Part shown: positions 46,540 to 59,336 of the stretch, piece by piece
How the letters are laid out: every line of letters starts with the position of its first letter
Position numbering within the stretch: the stretch's first letter is position 1
DNA from: Leptodactylus fallax
Taxonomy: Eukaryota; Chordata; Amphibia; Anura; Leptodactylidae
Assembly (NCBI GenBank): GCA_947044405.1
Contig: CAMRHE010000115.1
Location: forward strand, 248,001 to 312,000
Direction: 5' to 3'
Length of the DNA stretch: 64,000 bases
Notes under the pieces: model-generated
The model's database searches: none
What the model saw: only the letters and a program-made list of their open reading frames with translations
Told to the model about the DNA's origin: nothing
Made by a program: the position numbers and the translations under genes

Positions 46540-46800
46540 TAAACTTCAGACTATTTTCATCTGTAACCCCATGTCTCCTGACTTATTGTCTGTGTTCACC
46601 ATCAAGGGTCCTTCTGACATACACCTGGCTCAGGAAGGCTGAAGAAAGTTAGGAAGCATCCTGGTCAAACTACTACCACCACTACCATCAGGTACCCTGA
46701 AGGCCCCCTCACCTCTGCACCAGTCCAAGAGGTGAGCTGCAAGAATTGGTCAAATCTATTGGCCACTGCTGATAACTCCCAGCAATCTTACAACTATTCC
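46540..46800 (+). repeat. Dispersed repeat (possible LTR piece), copy 2
   Basis: Shares TCTCCTGA, TTCACCATCAAGGGTCCT, GGCTCAGGAAGGCTGAAGA, CATCAGGTACCCTGAAGGCC and GATAACTCCC with 17251-17470. Confidence 0.5.
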
Positions 46801-46904
46801 CACCCACCAAAGGGTTGCTGCTAGAGGTGGGAAAACCTCACAAGATTTCTTTTTTACAAATATTTGTGAGGTTAATTTCATACCAAAATTGTTCACATGG
46901 TACT

Positions 46905-47150
46905 GGAAGTGCTATTATTATATTTCATCAGACCCCAAAGTATAATAAGTGGAGGCGAGGGGATGTGAGGAATAATAATAAACACTTACACTCACCTTGC
47001 CTCACCTCTCCTGGCATCTTTGCTGTGTTCGGCGGTCTGTGGCATCCTCTCCAGTCCTTTTCTGGCCTCATTCTGACCTCAGGCGGTCACATGGGGCATG
47101 CCGAGTGTCATGACATCGTGATCTCTGGGGTCTAAGGAGACCCCATAGTA
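46905..47150 (+). repeat. Dispersed ATAATA-hairpin repeat, copy C
   Basis: TGCTATTATTATA...TCAGACCCCAAAGTATAATAAGTGGAGG, AATAATAATAAACACTTACACTCACCTTGCCTCACC, ending GGTCTAAGGAGACCCCATAGTATAATAG, so both ends carry the hairpin word. Confidence 0.65.
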
Positions 47151-47374
47151 TAATAGTGTTTTCAGTTTTGTGTTTGGGTGAACCTGAAAATTTCAGGTCA
47201 AGTCCAGTTCTAAACTAATCGGTTTGCCCACCCCTATTTGCTACACAGTGGGTTTCTCCAATGGGTTGCTGCACAGTAGGTCCACCACCTGCTGCCCATT
47301 ACACAGTACATGTAAACTGAATACCTTAAAACTAGACATGAGCAAACATCAAAACTTCTTTAAATTGATGCAGA

Positions 47375-47620
47375 AGTGCTATTATTATACTCTGGGGTCT
47401 CCTAGGCTCTCTTGCAGAGTCTAGCACTCCTTCAGTGTCCTCCTCGGTGATGTCATTGGCCCCAGGGAAGGCCAAAAGAGGGCACAGGGGGAAGCCCAGG
47501 AGAGGTGAGGGAAGGTGAGTACAGTATAAGTGTTTATTATGATTCTGCACCTCCATGGATCTACACTTATTATATTCTGGGGGTGGAAGATACCCCAGAA
47601 TATAACAGTGGTTATTGGAT
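47375..47620 (-). repeat. Dispersed ATAATA-hairpin repeat, copy D (opposite interior)
   Basis: Begins GTGCTATTATTATACTCTGGGGTCTCC and ends TATACCCCAGAATATAACAG. The interior (GGAGAGGTGAGGGAAGGTGAGTA...AAGTGTTTATTATGATT) is the reverse complement of the copy C interior. Confidence 0.65.
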
Positions 47621-48539
47621 GGCATACCCCGAAAGTTCCAGGTTAAGGTTTTGCAAAATTTTGGATGATTCAGATTAATTCTAAACAGGTTCTCTCATCT
47701 TTACTGTATATCTTATATCTTATAGCCTAAGTAAAGACAATTTATCTAAGGTATCCATTTAAAGGGTTTTCTCATAAAGACAACCCATTAAGAAAATGCC
47801 TGCATGACAATCAGCTTCGGGAGCCACTGAGATCAGCTATTATCTCCGAGGGAAGCTACATTTAGGCTTTGCATGGTTGACATTTAAATAAATAGTTAAC
47901 CATTTAATGTATGGAAGCAATTGATCTTCCAGAGCAGGTTCCTGTTCTACCACATAGAGGGGGGCCCTCTATGACAACAATATGCTCTAATAAGACATAT
48001 GGATGAGGGTGCTCTATGGTGAGGTTTTGGAAAACAAGGGGCCATGTTCTTGCAGAGGGAGCCTCAGCTGCCTGTGTCCGCCCTGCGACTATTCAAAATG
48101 TGACCAAGAAAAGCAGCAACAAAAGTGTCAAGATGGAATTGTATGGATGTGATAAATGATTTCTAGAATAACTTCACAGCTACAGAACACGGGTACTCCA
48201 TATAATTCAGCAGTCAATCAGTCGCATTATTCCCTTTTCACTGTCCACCTACCCTTAGGCATTCGGTTGCTCATTAAGTCTCTGTCACATACAATACTGT
48301 ACTACTTCGAGGACAGACAGAAACTTTTCATTTCCATCCTTGTTACTTTGTCACCAGAACAGGAACTAAAATTGAATGTCAGACTTATAATTAGCAAATG
48401 ATGATGGCTCCAAAATAGAAACACCGCTCACATCAGAAATGGCCTTTCTACATACATGAATTACAGAAAAGAATAAACCTTGCCAATAAATCAATCACAA
48501 TTATTTTCCAAACCAACATGTCAGCAGTAGGCAAACCAA
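47621..48539. other. No recognisable gene
   Basis: CATTTAAAGGGTTTTCTCATAAA at 47756 is a weak TTAA-MITE-like end. Nothing else. Confidence 0.35.
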
Positions 48540-48840
48540 AGCCAGCGGATCAAAATATCATCCCTTGCCAGGTTCCCTGTAGGTCTTTGCAAAAATAATG
48601 ATCACCTTATAGTTAGAAAGGCTGACACGGAATGGCTATAAATTGTTACAGTCGGCATCTTTTTTTAATAGAGCACATATTACGCAATGCATAATATTAA
48701 TTAGAATAATAATATGTAATTTTTTAATCAATAAGTGACATGTAATGGAAATGGCTATACTTGAGCATGAGGGATTTTTCATTGTCCTGTAAGCTAATGG
48801 CTAATACAGTAATTATATATTACTAACTATAAAGTGCATT
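48540..48840. other. Candidate conserved non-coding segment
   Basis: Unique AT-rich sequence with homeodomain-type cores (ATATTAATTAGAATAAT, ATGTAATTTTTTAATCAATAA, CAGTAATTATATA). No repeat words. Conservation cannot be judged from one sequence. Confidence 0.3.
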
Positions 48841-48879
48841 AGGGTGTTGGGGGGGGGTCGGGGATAGTATTGAATAAAG

Positions 48880-49200
48880 GGATCAGGATTAGAGAAATAA
48901 TGGAGGAGGCGGAAACAGACAGGAGTTAGATTAGGTAATGTGATGCATGTCTAAAAAGGGGTGCCTTCAGGTCATGCTTAAAACTGTGGATGTCTGGGAG
49001 AATCTGATTGACAAGGGACAGCTCATTCCAGAAAGTCGGTGCAGCACTAGAAAAGTCTTGGAAATTGAAGTGGGATGTTTAAATTACAGAGGAGGATAGT
49101 TATTAATCCAGGTAGAGAGTGATAGACAGATAGTATGGTGCAGCAATTGGAAATGTTTGTAGGTGGGAGTGATATTACAGTGACGGGCAGAAGATAGAGG
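48880..49200 (+). repeat. Dispersed repeat family X, copy 2
   Basis: Same ordered words as 22140-22453: CATGTCTAAAAAGGGGTGCCTTCAGG, TTAAAACTGTGGATGT, CATTCCAGAAAGTCGGTGCAGC, AAAGTCTTGGAAATTGAAGTGGGA, GGGCAGAAGA. Confidence 0.65.
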
Positions 49201-49539
49201 TACACTCACTTTGGGCATAGCACTTTTTTGTGTTTTTTTATTTTTATATGATGAGGGAATGTATGTAAGGAAAACCCCAAGCGAAAACTGTTCATCTACT
49301 TTTTATGTTTTTGCAGTATTTCCTTAGATGTGATCAGTCCTCTTAGGAATGTCGTCGCTAGCTCAAAAGTCTTGTACCATGAATATACCCCAACTTCACT
49401 GTGTTGACATCCTCAGGACCCTATTACAGTTAATTCTCCCTTGAATTCTGCATGCTGCTGTAGGCCTGTAGCCTATGAGAAGGGCGATAAACGGTATAGA
49501 CGGCACAAGTGGCCTCTACCACATTGCAAGAAATACATT

Positions 49540-49880
49540 TTTGAGACTATAGGTGGTGCTGAAGGCAATAGTGGGAGCACTGTTACTAATGGAGTACTCT
49601 GGGTAAGCATTATTACTATTGGGGACACTATGGAGAGCACTGTTACTAATGTGGAAAACACTAGGGTAGCATCATTATTACTAAGGGCACTATCGGGGGC
49701 ATTACTACAACTTTGGCACTCTTGATGTACATTTCACTATTAAGGGCGCTATGGTGGGACTCACTACTAATGAGGAACTCAAGGAGAGCATTATTAATAA
49801 AAGGGACACCATTATTGTCAAGGGCACTATTTTCTGGGAACAAATATTTTTAAGGGCACTGTGTCGCACTATTTAAAGTT
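49540..49880 (+). repeat. Quasi-tandem GGGCACTAT-ATTACTA repeat
   Basis: Loose 30-40-bp units such as AGCACTGTTACTAATG and AAGGGCACTATCGGGGGCATTACTA, about nine in a row, with no fixed period. Confidence 0.6.
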
Positions 49881-50488
49881 GCGTGCACTTATTATTATGC
49901 AAAGCACTATCCATATGATACTAGTATTTCCAGGGGGAATATCTGTTTGGCTCTATCATTTCTGCAGTACAGTATTTGGGGACACAGGACAGTGCGATAG
50001 TCACAACATTAGGGGTAGTAGCAAGATGACACTGTTAGGGCTCCAGGATGGAAGGAGTGATGGAAAAGTGAGGAATCTATTATATGCATGTGGCAAACTC
50101 TGCAGAGATGACTCATGGTCAGCAGAAGTATTCTGAGTGGTTTGGACTGATTGGAAAAGAAAGAAAATTCTACATTCAGAGGAGATGTCACCTGTGAGTC
50201 ATTGGATATAATAGATATGTATTTTCCAGAGGAAGATAAGGGGGAAGAATTCAGTACATATGTATTAGGGCTTGGACTCCAGATCTTTTCCCTGATCCCT
50301 GTTCCAGTTGTTAGCCATGCTACTTCTAAGACACACTGAATCTCTACATTGGGCAAAGAACCAAACCAAGATTGTGTGCTTGACACAAAAGTAATCTGTC
50401 CTTACTTTATTAATATGGAAAGTCCAAAATTATTGTAAGAGCAACATTTGTTTCTCACTAAGACGTCATGGCACATGTGTGCATACAA

Positions 50489-50492
<4 letters not shown>

Positions 50493-50537
<45 letters not shown>

Positions 50538-50559
50538 TTTATTTTTTTTTTTTTGTATT

Positions 50560-50607
<48 letters not shown>
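50493..50607. repeat. (TA)n / T-rich / (TA)n compound repeat
   Basis: About 20 TA units, then a T-rich core with GTA, then about 18 TA units. The arms can pair with each other. Confidence 0.95.
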
Positions 50608-50609
<2 letters not shown>

Positions 50610-50639
50610 AATGTTAGTAAGCAACTGATGATTACTTGC

Positions 50640-51170
50640 AATTAAAGCAACATTAAATCTTCAATTAAAGTATTATCACAATCCCACTTATCGATTCACA
50701 CAGCGATGCCTATTTAGTCTCTAACTTGACACTTAATAGGACACCTGAAGCAAGTTAATTAGATGATAATTACCAAAAGAGAATGTAATTTGACACAGTG
50801 CTCTCGTTCCATGCCAGTTCAGTGGGTAAATGTGCCTTTCAACCAAGAAACAATTAAGCCGAATGTATTACATTATCTGGAATGCAAATATACGTTGCAC
50901 TATTTACATAAATCCCCCTGAAAATATTATTACCTTTAATATAGGAGATGAATAAATGAGTTACACAAACAATTAGCAGTGCCCAATTAATCTGCTATTA
51001 GCACTATGTAGAATGATTCGGATCATGTTGCGAGAACACAGGCAAGCGAGATTTACAATACGGTAACACTCATCTAATGCCTGCAGGGAAGAAGGTTACA
51101 GTAGAAAGGAGAAAATTTATTAACACATATTTAGCGCTATGCAAATCCTGTCATTATAGGGAGTGAAGTC
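50640..51170. other. Candidate conserved non-coding segment (strongest of the set)
   Basis: About 530 bp of repeat-free, AT-rich sequence dense in homeobox/POU-type cores: AGTTAATTAGATGATAATTACC (50753-50774), CAATTAAGCC, CAAACAATTAGC, CCCAATTAATCTGC, TATGCAAATCC (51134). No open frame. This is the texture of vertebrate developmental enhancers, an inference only. Confidence 0.35.
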
Positions 51171-51179
51171 TGAACATTT

Positions 51180-51600
51180 TAGGGTACATTCACACTAGGG
51201 TTTTGTCTATGTGTTTTAGTGCAAATTTGACTTAGAATGTGAGCATGAACTTTCCCCAGGCTGTATTCCCTGAATGCCCTTAAATGGTTCATCTGAGACA
51301 TAGAACTTGCATACAGCACCTGAGCAACATGGCAGAAGGCATTGTCAGACAGTCAGCAGCAGCAGTGGAAGGGTATCCTGAAAAATGGTGGACAGCAAAA
51401 TGGTCAAGATCAAGGTCCAAAGAAGAGATTAGAACAGTAGCAAATGTACTAGTGGAAGGGTAATCACAGCTACAGTATTGATATTATTAGCACTTTTAAT
51501 GACTTTTATACAGCAATTTTTACTCCAAAAAACGTTATCAACGTTATGTGTATTTTACAATAAAAACAACAAAAACCAGCACATGTAAATGCACCATGAA
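51180..51600 (+). mobile_element. Harbinger-type terminal fragment (left end)
   Basis: TTAGGGTACATTCACACTAGGG resembles the TTA + GGGTRTGTTCACA end at 63387-63402. No clear right end; the rest of the stretch has no gene. Confidence 0.4.
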
Positions 51601-52019
51601 ACATGTTTCACTATAGAAGCAAACGGCAGGATATTGCAAAACGTAAAAACGTAAAGACTTTTGCTAGCATGTCGTGGTATTGTGGTGAATTGGTTTCAAG
51701 AGAAACTGCATTAGGTAAGTAAACTGGAGATCAGATACATCTGGTCACATCTATAAATATCTGTCCATGTGGGTGATGCAACATGTATTGCCGGATACTA
51801 CCAGCTGTTTTTACGTAGTGTCTGTGGTTTTCTGTTTTTTAACACTACAGTATATTGGCTTAGATTGTTCCTATCTATGGTATTGCATTGTATTTGAAAT
51901 GTTGGGGTATGCAGATACTAGTTATCTATGGTTTCCTAACTTTTCCTTATAAATGCAGTCTATCACTATATTTGACTGTCACACATTCCTCTAATAGCTG
52001 GATGGGTAGAAAGGTGTGG
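51601..52019. other. No recognisable gene
   Basis: Nothing identified. Confidence 0.35.
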
Positions 52020-52440
52020 ATTCTGGATAAGTTACTTTCATCATAGAGGCTTTCACCAGAAGTCAACCTGCAAAGATGAAAATTCATCTTCAGGAATTTT
52101 TCCTACCTGAAAAATTCAGCTTCCAGAATTTAAAGTTGATTTTTCCACAGTATTTTCTGCCTCCCATTCACTTCAATGGAGTTGAAGACTGAGTATGACG
52201 TTTATTTTTCCGCTAGCTGGAAAAATCTGCTAGAATAAAAATCCGCTAGAGGAAAAATCAGCATCTGACTCCCAATGAAATAAATGACGGCTGGTTTCTG
52301 ACTGAATTTGGAGGCAGAATCCACCTATTCAGCACCAAATTCTTCCATGTGAACATACTCTAACGGAATTTGGAGCTGATTTTGAGGCGGAATCCACCTC
52401 GATATCAGTGTCAAATTCCTCATTGTGAACTTACCCTACA
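52020..52440. mobile_element. Harbinger-type MITE remnants (tandem right ends)
   Basis: Two end motifs follow each other: CCATGTGAACATACTCTAA (52346-52364) and TTGTGAACTTACCCTACA (52422-52439). The interior has internal palindromes built from GAAAAATC/GGAATTT words (AATTTGGAG-GC-GAATCCACCT twice). Same end type as 63390-63680. Confidence 0.5.
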
Positions 52441-53799
52441 GACTGACTTCAGGAGAAAGCCAGTGAGCACTGTCACAACAACTACATAATCTGATCAGCG
52501 TCGTTTCAGATATCCAGCCATTACAGCAGTTTGTGGAGATAAAGCATAGTGACGGCTTTCCTTTCAGTAACATTGCACACCTGACACAACAGAAATGCCC
52601 GAAATGAACTAGATCTCAACAGAAATTGGGTCAAGACAGAGCACATACATGATCAGTGTGGTTACAGACTTGTTGTATCTTGGTTCACCAGTCTCATCTA
52701 TTCTTTGAATGCACCATGATGAGATTTCAGCGGTTCGATCCTTCTTGCTTGTGAACAGAGGGGCACATAGAGATAACATTTCCTTAGAATTTTGCAGTTA
52801 TTGTGATTATTCAGAATGGCTTTATAGAGGGCGTGCTTTATGGCTTCATGTCATCAAGCTGCTCTTTTTCATATTTCTGAATGATTTGATCTGGAATTGA
52901 GGAGCATTTAATTTGTGCATTTGCCTACAAGTATTTGAAACAGAGCTAAATCTAAAGATTATGACTCTTATTTTAAGGAGTGAAGTAAATGAAAGTGATA
53001 GATGAGCATTTTATATCATTTTTACAGTCTTTAGTTTTGCAGACATAGGGCAGCCATGATCATTTCTCTCAAGTAGTGAATTCTGTTCTGTATATACTAA
53101 GAGCCACTAGCAGGGGCGTAAAGAGTGAGATCTCAGGGGGGTATAACCAGCCCCAGAGGGGCAGTGGGCCTGCAGCCATCTGGCCCTCTGCCCCTTCAAA
53201 GAGCTGATGATCAGGGGTTCTGGCTGATGGTCCTCCAATGGTCTCTTATTGATGATCCATCCTGAGGAAAGGTAATCAATACCAAGGAACTGGCATAACC
53301 CTTAAAAATTAATGACCTATCATTAACCCCTTCCCACTCGGCACCCTACTATTACATTGCGCTGAGCGTGTAGTTAACGCTCATCACTGTAATAGTACAG
53401 CACTGTACAGAGCTAAGGTCCGGGATTAAGCGCTGGAGTCGGAAGATACTCCTACTTCAGCAGATTAAAAAATATTTTTATCTATATATTTTTTAAATGT
53501 TTCATTTTGAATTGTCTGCGAATTTTAAATGGTTTTGTTCAAGGTACCCCCCCCCCCCTTACCTTAATAGACAGATGGACATGTGACAAAATCCAACCAG
53601 TATGTTCTCTTCATATTTTTTTTTCACTCACTTTTTGGTTTGGAATTTAGTTGTCTGGCAACCTAACATCAAGATCTGCTCGTCCCGTCTCTGAAGTCTA
53701 TTGGTAGATCAAGATCCACAGCTTGGCCCCTTGAACCTAACCAGTGAGCCGCAGCTACTAAAAGTCACAGAAAAAAATAAACCTCTTGAAACCTCAAAT
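52441..53799. other. No gene; hAT-like end near 53113 and MITE module 53180-53335
   Basis: CAGGGGCGTAAAGAGTG (53113) is hAT-end-like. GATCAGGGGTTC...TTATTGATGATCCATCCTGAGGAAAGGTAATCAAT is the module seen at 23660 and 63940. A C10 run lies at 53548-53558. Confidence 0.4.
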
Positions 53800-54160
53800 G
53801 TCTAATCCGAAACTAAACTTTCAATATTTTCAGATCAAAAGACACAATTCTCTTTGTATTTCCCTTTAAACCTTATTATTTGAATAATTTGTTTGAAATT
53901 AGTTGAGAAGACAATTAAAAAGTCAATCCAAGACGTCATGTTTATGAGACGGCTGCCTTCAAAGTCACAATTCCCACTTTTCTAAGTGATAATTATAAGA
54001 ACAATGTCAAAACTTCATCATCAAGATAAAGGTAAAAATACCAGTGACATTCCACTAGTGTGACAGCTGCCGCAAAAATATTACGTAAGGATGGGGATTA
54101 ATCCTGTAATGAAACGGTTGGAAAATATACCTGGGTTTTTGACTAATTTTAGATTTCTGC
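53800..54160. other. Candidate conserved non-coding segment
   Basis: Repeat-free AT-rich sequence with GAATAATTTGTTTGAAATTAG, GACAATTAAAAAGTC, GTGATAATTATAAG and GACAGCTGCCGC (E-box). No coding signal. Confidence 0.3.
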
Positions 54161-55107
54161 TAACTATCCAGCCAAAGTAAGGATAAAAACCACACCCTGA
54201 AAAACCTAGCACATGCTGGATGGGGCCGACAATGTTTTTACCACGCGGCCAGTAACAGAGTCACAGCTGAAGACTCAGCTAAAATTATGGGCTACCAGTG
54301 CAATGTCTCTTCACACCTGCCAACCGAGGCTCATCTGTACCATACCAGACCATCATTGGTTCTGTAAAGTGACCCACTGCTCGGCTCTTAAAAGATTAAG
54401 GCCACAAGTCCCAAGGCAAATATTTTGCTCTCTGTTCTTTTCAAAAAATGCACAGTATATATTGGAGACTGCATATCTATAAGACAACTTCTTTAACATG
54501 GCAGTTTTCAATACACCAACTCAGCTCTATACATGGTAGTATACCTCCATAATGGCCAAAGCATAATATGAAACCCCTGAATCCAAATGCTATAACAATT
54601 CCCCCCCCCAACTATAATGTATTGCTTATAGTACTGGTCTCCTCATATTGGTTCTGCTTGTAGGCCCACTAAGATTCTTGCACCCTCTGTACACTCCTGT
54701 GATAATGTCAGCTTAGAGACACCAGTGCAGGTCTATACATCTCTTGTATGGTAGTATACGTCTATAATGCAGTGTCAACATAATGTTTACATAGCAATTC
54801 TACACAATGAGAAATTATTCCAGTATACTTATATCCGGTGACTCTAATTATAGTCATGGGAATGGATTAAAATCTCCTGTATAGTTCAGCAGTGGCTTCC
54901 ATGCAGATGAGAATATTATAACCCTTTCCCAGGCTTCATTTTTTCTCCGCAGTCTTTCCTCTTTGCCTGTATGCTAACCTATGGCTACTTTTGGCATTAA
55001 AAGATTAATGATCTCTTGACAAGATGAGGGAAGCCTATGTATCATAAATCTTAGTGTATCATAATCAGAGACAACCCAGCCAATCAGTTGTCCGTGGGCT
55101 TGTTCAT
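54161..55107. other. No recognisable gene
   Basis: TATACATGGTAGTATACCTCCATAATG (54530) and TATGGTAGTATACGTCTATAATGC (54748) are a short diverged direct repeat about 220 bp apart. Confidence 0.35.
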
Positions 55108-55340
55108 GTACAGTATTCTGCAAATGTTTTAGGCAGGTGTGAAGATGCTGCAAAGTAATGGAGGCCCTTGGAGAACTAAGGACAGCTCTTCTGTGGATAT
55201 AGGATATACCACCAACAACAGTATATCAAGGATTTAGTTAAAAAAAAGACTTTGTCCTTGCACAAAGTGGCAAATAATCGTCTGAATAGTCAGTCACTCC
55301 ATACACATGTAGTTTCTGCTAACAGCTGACAAAATATCCC
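55108..55340 (+). mobile_element. Tc1-like remnant, same family as 26735-27074
   Basis: TACAGTATTCTGCAAATGTTTTAGGCAGGTGTGAA is a Tc1-type terminal repeat beginning TACAGT. GAGAACTAAGGACAGCTCTTCTGTGGATATAG parallels the 26850-26885 words. Ends beyond that are lost. Confidence 0.6.
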
Positions 55341-55499
55341 AGCTTGGGCTATCACAACCAAAAAAAACCCATCATGAATTGAATGAATAAATATTCAATC
55401 ATACATTTTACAGTACTTCTATAAATCTGTTTCCCTTACTGTTGGCCCACCAACCATGGTGCACTGCAAAAAGTGCATATTTGCAGTTTTACTTGTATG

Positions 55500-55935
55500 A
55501 TATTTTGTGGGATAACAGCCTGTGATTGGGCCTCAGCAGTGACATAGGCACGCCCAGTGGTCCAATCACAGATCTTATCGGTGATCCCAATGACATCACA
55601 GAAGAGCGCTCAATGTCACCAGGAGAGCAACGGACACCGTGAGAAGGCCCAAAAGAGATGAACGAAGGTGAGTATGAATGCTTTTTTTTATTTTTAACAC
55701 CTCACCTGATCCTCCACCAATTCTTCACTTTCACATTGACATACTGTAACTGTGGCTGTATTTGCCTTAGAGAGCCAGAAATTGGATAGATAGTTTGCTA
55801 GGAGCCTCAAGAGTGTTCTACACTGTGTTTTGAGACAATTTATGGCATGGTTCATACCAAACTTATTCAACCCGAAACAAATCAAGGGCCCGATCCACCA
55901 AACCCAAAAACTAAACAAATCTTGAGAGTTTTGCC
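55500..55935 (+). repeat. Hairpin-repeat interior plus linked segment (copy E)
   Basis: CCTGTGATTGGGCCTCAGC, ACATCACAGAAGAGCGCTC and GAAGGTGAGTATGAATGC belong to the ATAATA-hairpin family. 55745-55935 matches 9765-9960. In the 9.5-kb copy the same two parts are joined in the same order. Confidence 0.6.
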
Positions 55936-58309
55936 CATATCTAGTGAAAACCTTGTTTATCAACTTGATAATAACTAACAATAACAGTGAGCCCAGCTCA
56001 GCCATGACACCACACACAAGAGCTGTAAGAGTGCCTTACTCCAGACCCATTGAAACACAGCCTGCTAGCCTATATATAACCTTCTACGTCCAGCCGGACC
56101 TAATGTGCATCCAACCAGTCCTGGGTCAATCAATGATGCCATGAGTTGGCCATTCATGACTGTATTGGAACAATCAATCACCAGAGACGAGTATCCCTTC
56201 CATACCATCCTATTATGCTAATGCTGTAGCTGTTACATACAGTATCTCAACCCAACATACCCACATTACTCATACTCCCTTCACCCTACCCACCAGCTGA
56301 TACCTTGCATTGTCCACCATTAAGTCCCATTATATTTCCTACAATAGCATCTAGACACCTTGGAGGCAGTTGCCATGTTCCAATTATCATTGTTCTGGTC
56401 CCTGTCTACTAGTTCCAAGTTTAACCACTTGTCTTGACCTCTCTTAATTGTCTTCTTGTCAACCAAAAGAGCAAGTGTTTTTCATAGAACTACAGGTGTA
56501 TAAGGCTTCTTAGGCTTCTCTTTAGTGTTGTTGTGTCTCATCCTGACCACAATTTATTAGTTATAATGACTTCTATCCACTGACTCCTGACCATACAGTA
56601 GATTTCCACTCTCTATATTTTGTGTACCCTAAAAGCTTCATGACACCATTTCTAAGTAAAATTATTTTTATGAGTTCCTGGTGAGAGTTTACTTCTGATC
56701 TGATGATATCTGTACAAGTGCTTCTTCCTGTTCTTTGCATACTCTAGTCGTACAGAACCATATGGCATCCTGAGAAATCTATAGGGCGACACTGCACCTA
56801 TCTATGAATCATTTGATGGTACATTGTAGAGGCAGTGTCCCTAATACATGTACATCCATAAAGCAGCACACTGGATTGCCATTGTATGGTCTCTATGCAT
56901 ATGGTTCTGCTATGTCCGTGATCCCTACCATATGCCCCACTATAGGTCCTCACCTCCAACCCTGTAAAAAACAGATGAGTTATCTTTCTTCTAAAAGTAA
57001 TGGAATTGAACCTTTAATAATCACATTGGTGAGCTTCAGGTTTTACCAGCGTTTCCCGTTAACACTCTAACTCTTGATATGATGTACGTGAAGGAATATA
57101 TCACATTATTCCATAAAGAAGACACTTTGTAAACTTGACACAGTTGAACTGTCGGTAAAAACCCAGTCGCACAGAAAGTGGTCCAGATATTTCACTCACT
57201 CAAAGGCCTTAAATATTATCCTGTGTCTTTCACATGCAAAACAGTCACCTATTGACTACGCTGTATGACGATGACTAGCGGCCCATCTCTTCTCCCTCAG
57301 GAGGCTCGTGGCTCAGCACGTCTTGAGTAGCTTTATGAGGCTTCTCTGTGAAGTGTTCCTCCTCACTAAGTCTACCCAAGTCATTTCCAGTCTTGCTGAT
57401 TTTATTTAGCATCTCATTGGCTTCTGCATATCTCTGACACAGAACAGCACTTCTAAATTAAAATGCTATTTCCCGGCCTTCAAACTTCAAGAATTCTTAG
57501 CATCAGTATCTAAATGAATTATTTCTGCTGAATCATGTAGAAACTGCTTGTCCTACTATATTAGACTAGGTGCATGAATTGTATACGTGTAGTGACAAGA
57601 TGGTGATTGGTTGACAATCCAGATATCAGGTCTTTAAGACATTTAAGGAGAATTCTAAAGCAGTACTGTGGCTCTTCCCAGAGAGTATGATCAAGTAGAG
57701 GGCATTTGTCCCTATCTGATATGTTGATGACGCTCATGACCCAAAATCTTACTAGGGTTGAGTCTTGCAGATTTTTCTGCGACATAAAGGCACATGACTA
57801 ATTTAGTGGGTGATTTAGCTAGGATTTGCATGTGACTAAAGAAATCCAATACCCATTAGACACAAAAATCCCCAAAATGTTGCATGTGACTCACAGTTGT
57901 GCTCGACTTAAATTGATGCTCTTACTGGAAAAGTCAATCGCAAGTCGCAACTTGCAAGCTGTGACCCAAAATTCACAACTCTGCAGTCACGGCTGCATCA
58001 CATTGGGTGTAATAATGTGACAATGTTCATAATCATTAACTATGATGTCACAATGTGACCTTAGGATCTTGCTATTGCATGACCAAAGTAGCCATGTACT
58101 GTATCCCTATCCTAAATCGCTAACTTTACTAGCATGATGCTGAGTCTTCCACCATGCTTCACAGTCGACATTAAGCATTGTTTCAGCAGTCTTCCAAAAA
58201 CTAGCTGCATCATCACCCATCACCAAACCAATTTCAAATACAGCTTTTTCTTTAAAACTCTACGTATAAGGTAAGCATATTTGGCTTGTACTAGGAAAAA
58301 CGGATCCCA
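55936..58309. other. No recognisable gene
   Basis: Both strands show only short frames without motifs. No repeat words from elsewhere in the window were noticed. Confidence 0.4.
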
Positions 58310-58695
58310 CACGGTATAACGCCACCATTAATGGCACCCAAACTGTATCTTCCCTTTAGTGATCCCCTACACGGTATATTGCCCCTTTATTGGTCACAAT
58401 ACAGTATACTATCCCAATTACAGGCCCCCATACAGTATACTATCCCCATTACAGGCCCCCATACAGTAAATGCCCCTGTTACAGGCCATATACACATATA
58501 GTAAGGCCCTTACTGTATGGCGGCCTGTAACAAGGGGCCTTATTGTACTGGGGGGCCTGAAACGGGGCCCTTAGTGTACAGGGGCCTGTAACAGGGGCCC
58601 TTACTGTATGGGAGACTGTAACAGGGAATCTTAAAGTAATAAAGCCTGAAATATGGGCCCTTACTTTATAGGGGCCTGAAACATGGGCACCCATA
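58310..58695. repeat. Minisatellite with internal strand switch
   Basis: 58370-58480: units of ACAGGCCCCCATACAGTA-type on the plus strand. 58500-58690: units of TTACTGTATGG-GGCCTGTAACAGGGGCCC, the inverse orientation, about 30-33 bp. The switch lies around 58484-58505. Confidence 0.75.
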
Positions 58696-59336
58696 AAGGA
58701 ACTTAAGGCAGTTATCTACTGGATTACTCCAGCAGGTAATGGATGATTTACACTTACCTATCCCTGATCCTGTCCATATTGTGTCCTGACACTCAGCATC
58801 ACAACGTGATGGGTAACAAACTATTGAAAAAAAAAGAAGCTACTTTGGGCTGTCAGGGCCCCATAAGGGCAGTGGTCTCAAAGTAGCCACTACAGCTGCT
58901 ATGGCTGTAGCTTCATCCTTGAGAAAAAGTAATTAAAAAATGTTTTCTATCTTGTCTCTTGTTCACTGTGCTGTTCAAATTCCTCTATTGCTACCTTTAA
59001 GAGAGGTGGATTATAGTCTTCAATGGGATTATTAACAGGAAGTTCAAAATATCTGCCCAATGATCACTGCTTTAACTCACATATCTCTAATTCTGAGAAT
59101 GTTCAATGTAACGTATTCACATATATGTTCAAATGATAGAAGGCAAGCTTTCTAAAAAACATCACCGATACTGGCTATTGACGCTACTCGAATCTTCCTT
59201 TAAGGGACACTTCAATGTAGATGCCTTAAGGCATGTGTTCCGTAATGTGCAGAACATACATATTCTCTTTCTATTTAAATAAGATCCCGGTTTATCCTTT
59301 CCTCTTGTGTTCTTGAAGAAACTTCATTTTTAATTA
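58696..59336. other. No recognisable gene
   Basis: Spacer before the mariner. Confidence 0.35.

Noticed and set aside
52725..52745. GGTTCGATCC considered as a tRNA T-arm
   Set aside because: No A-box, acceptor pairing or D-arm can be placed upstream at the right distance.
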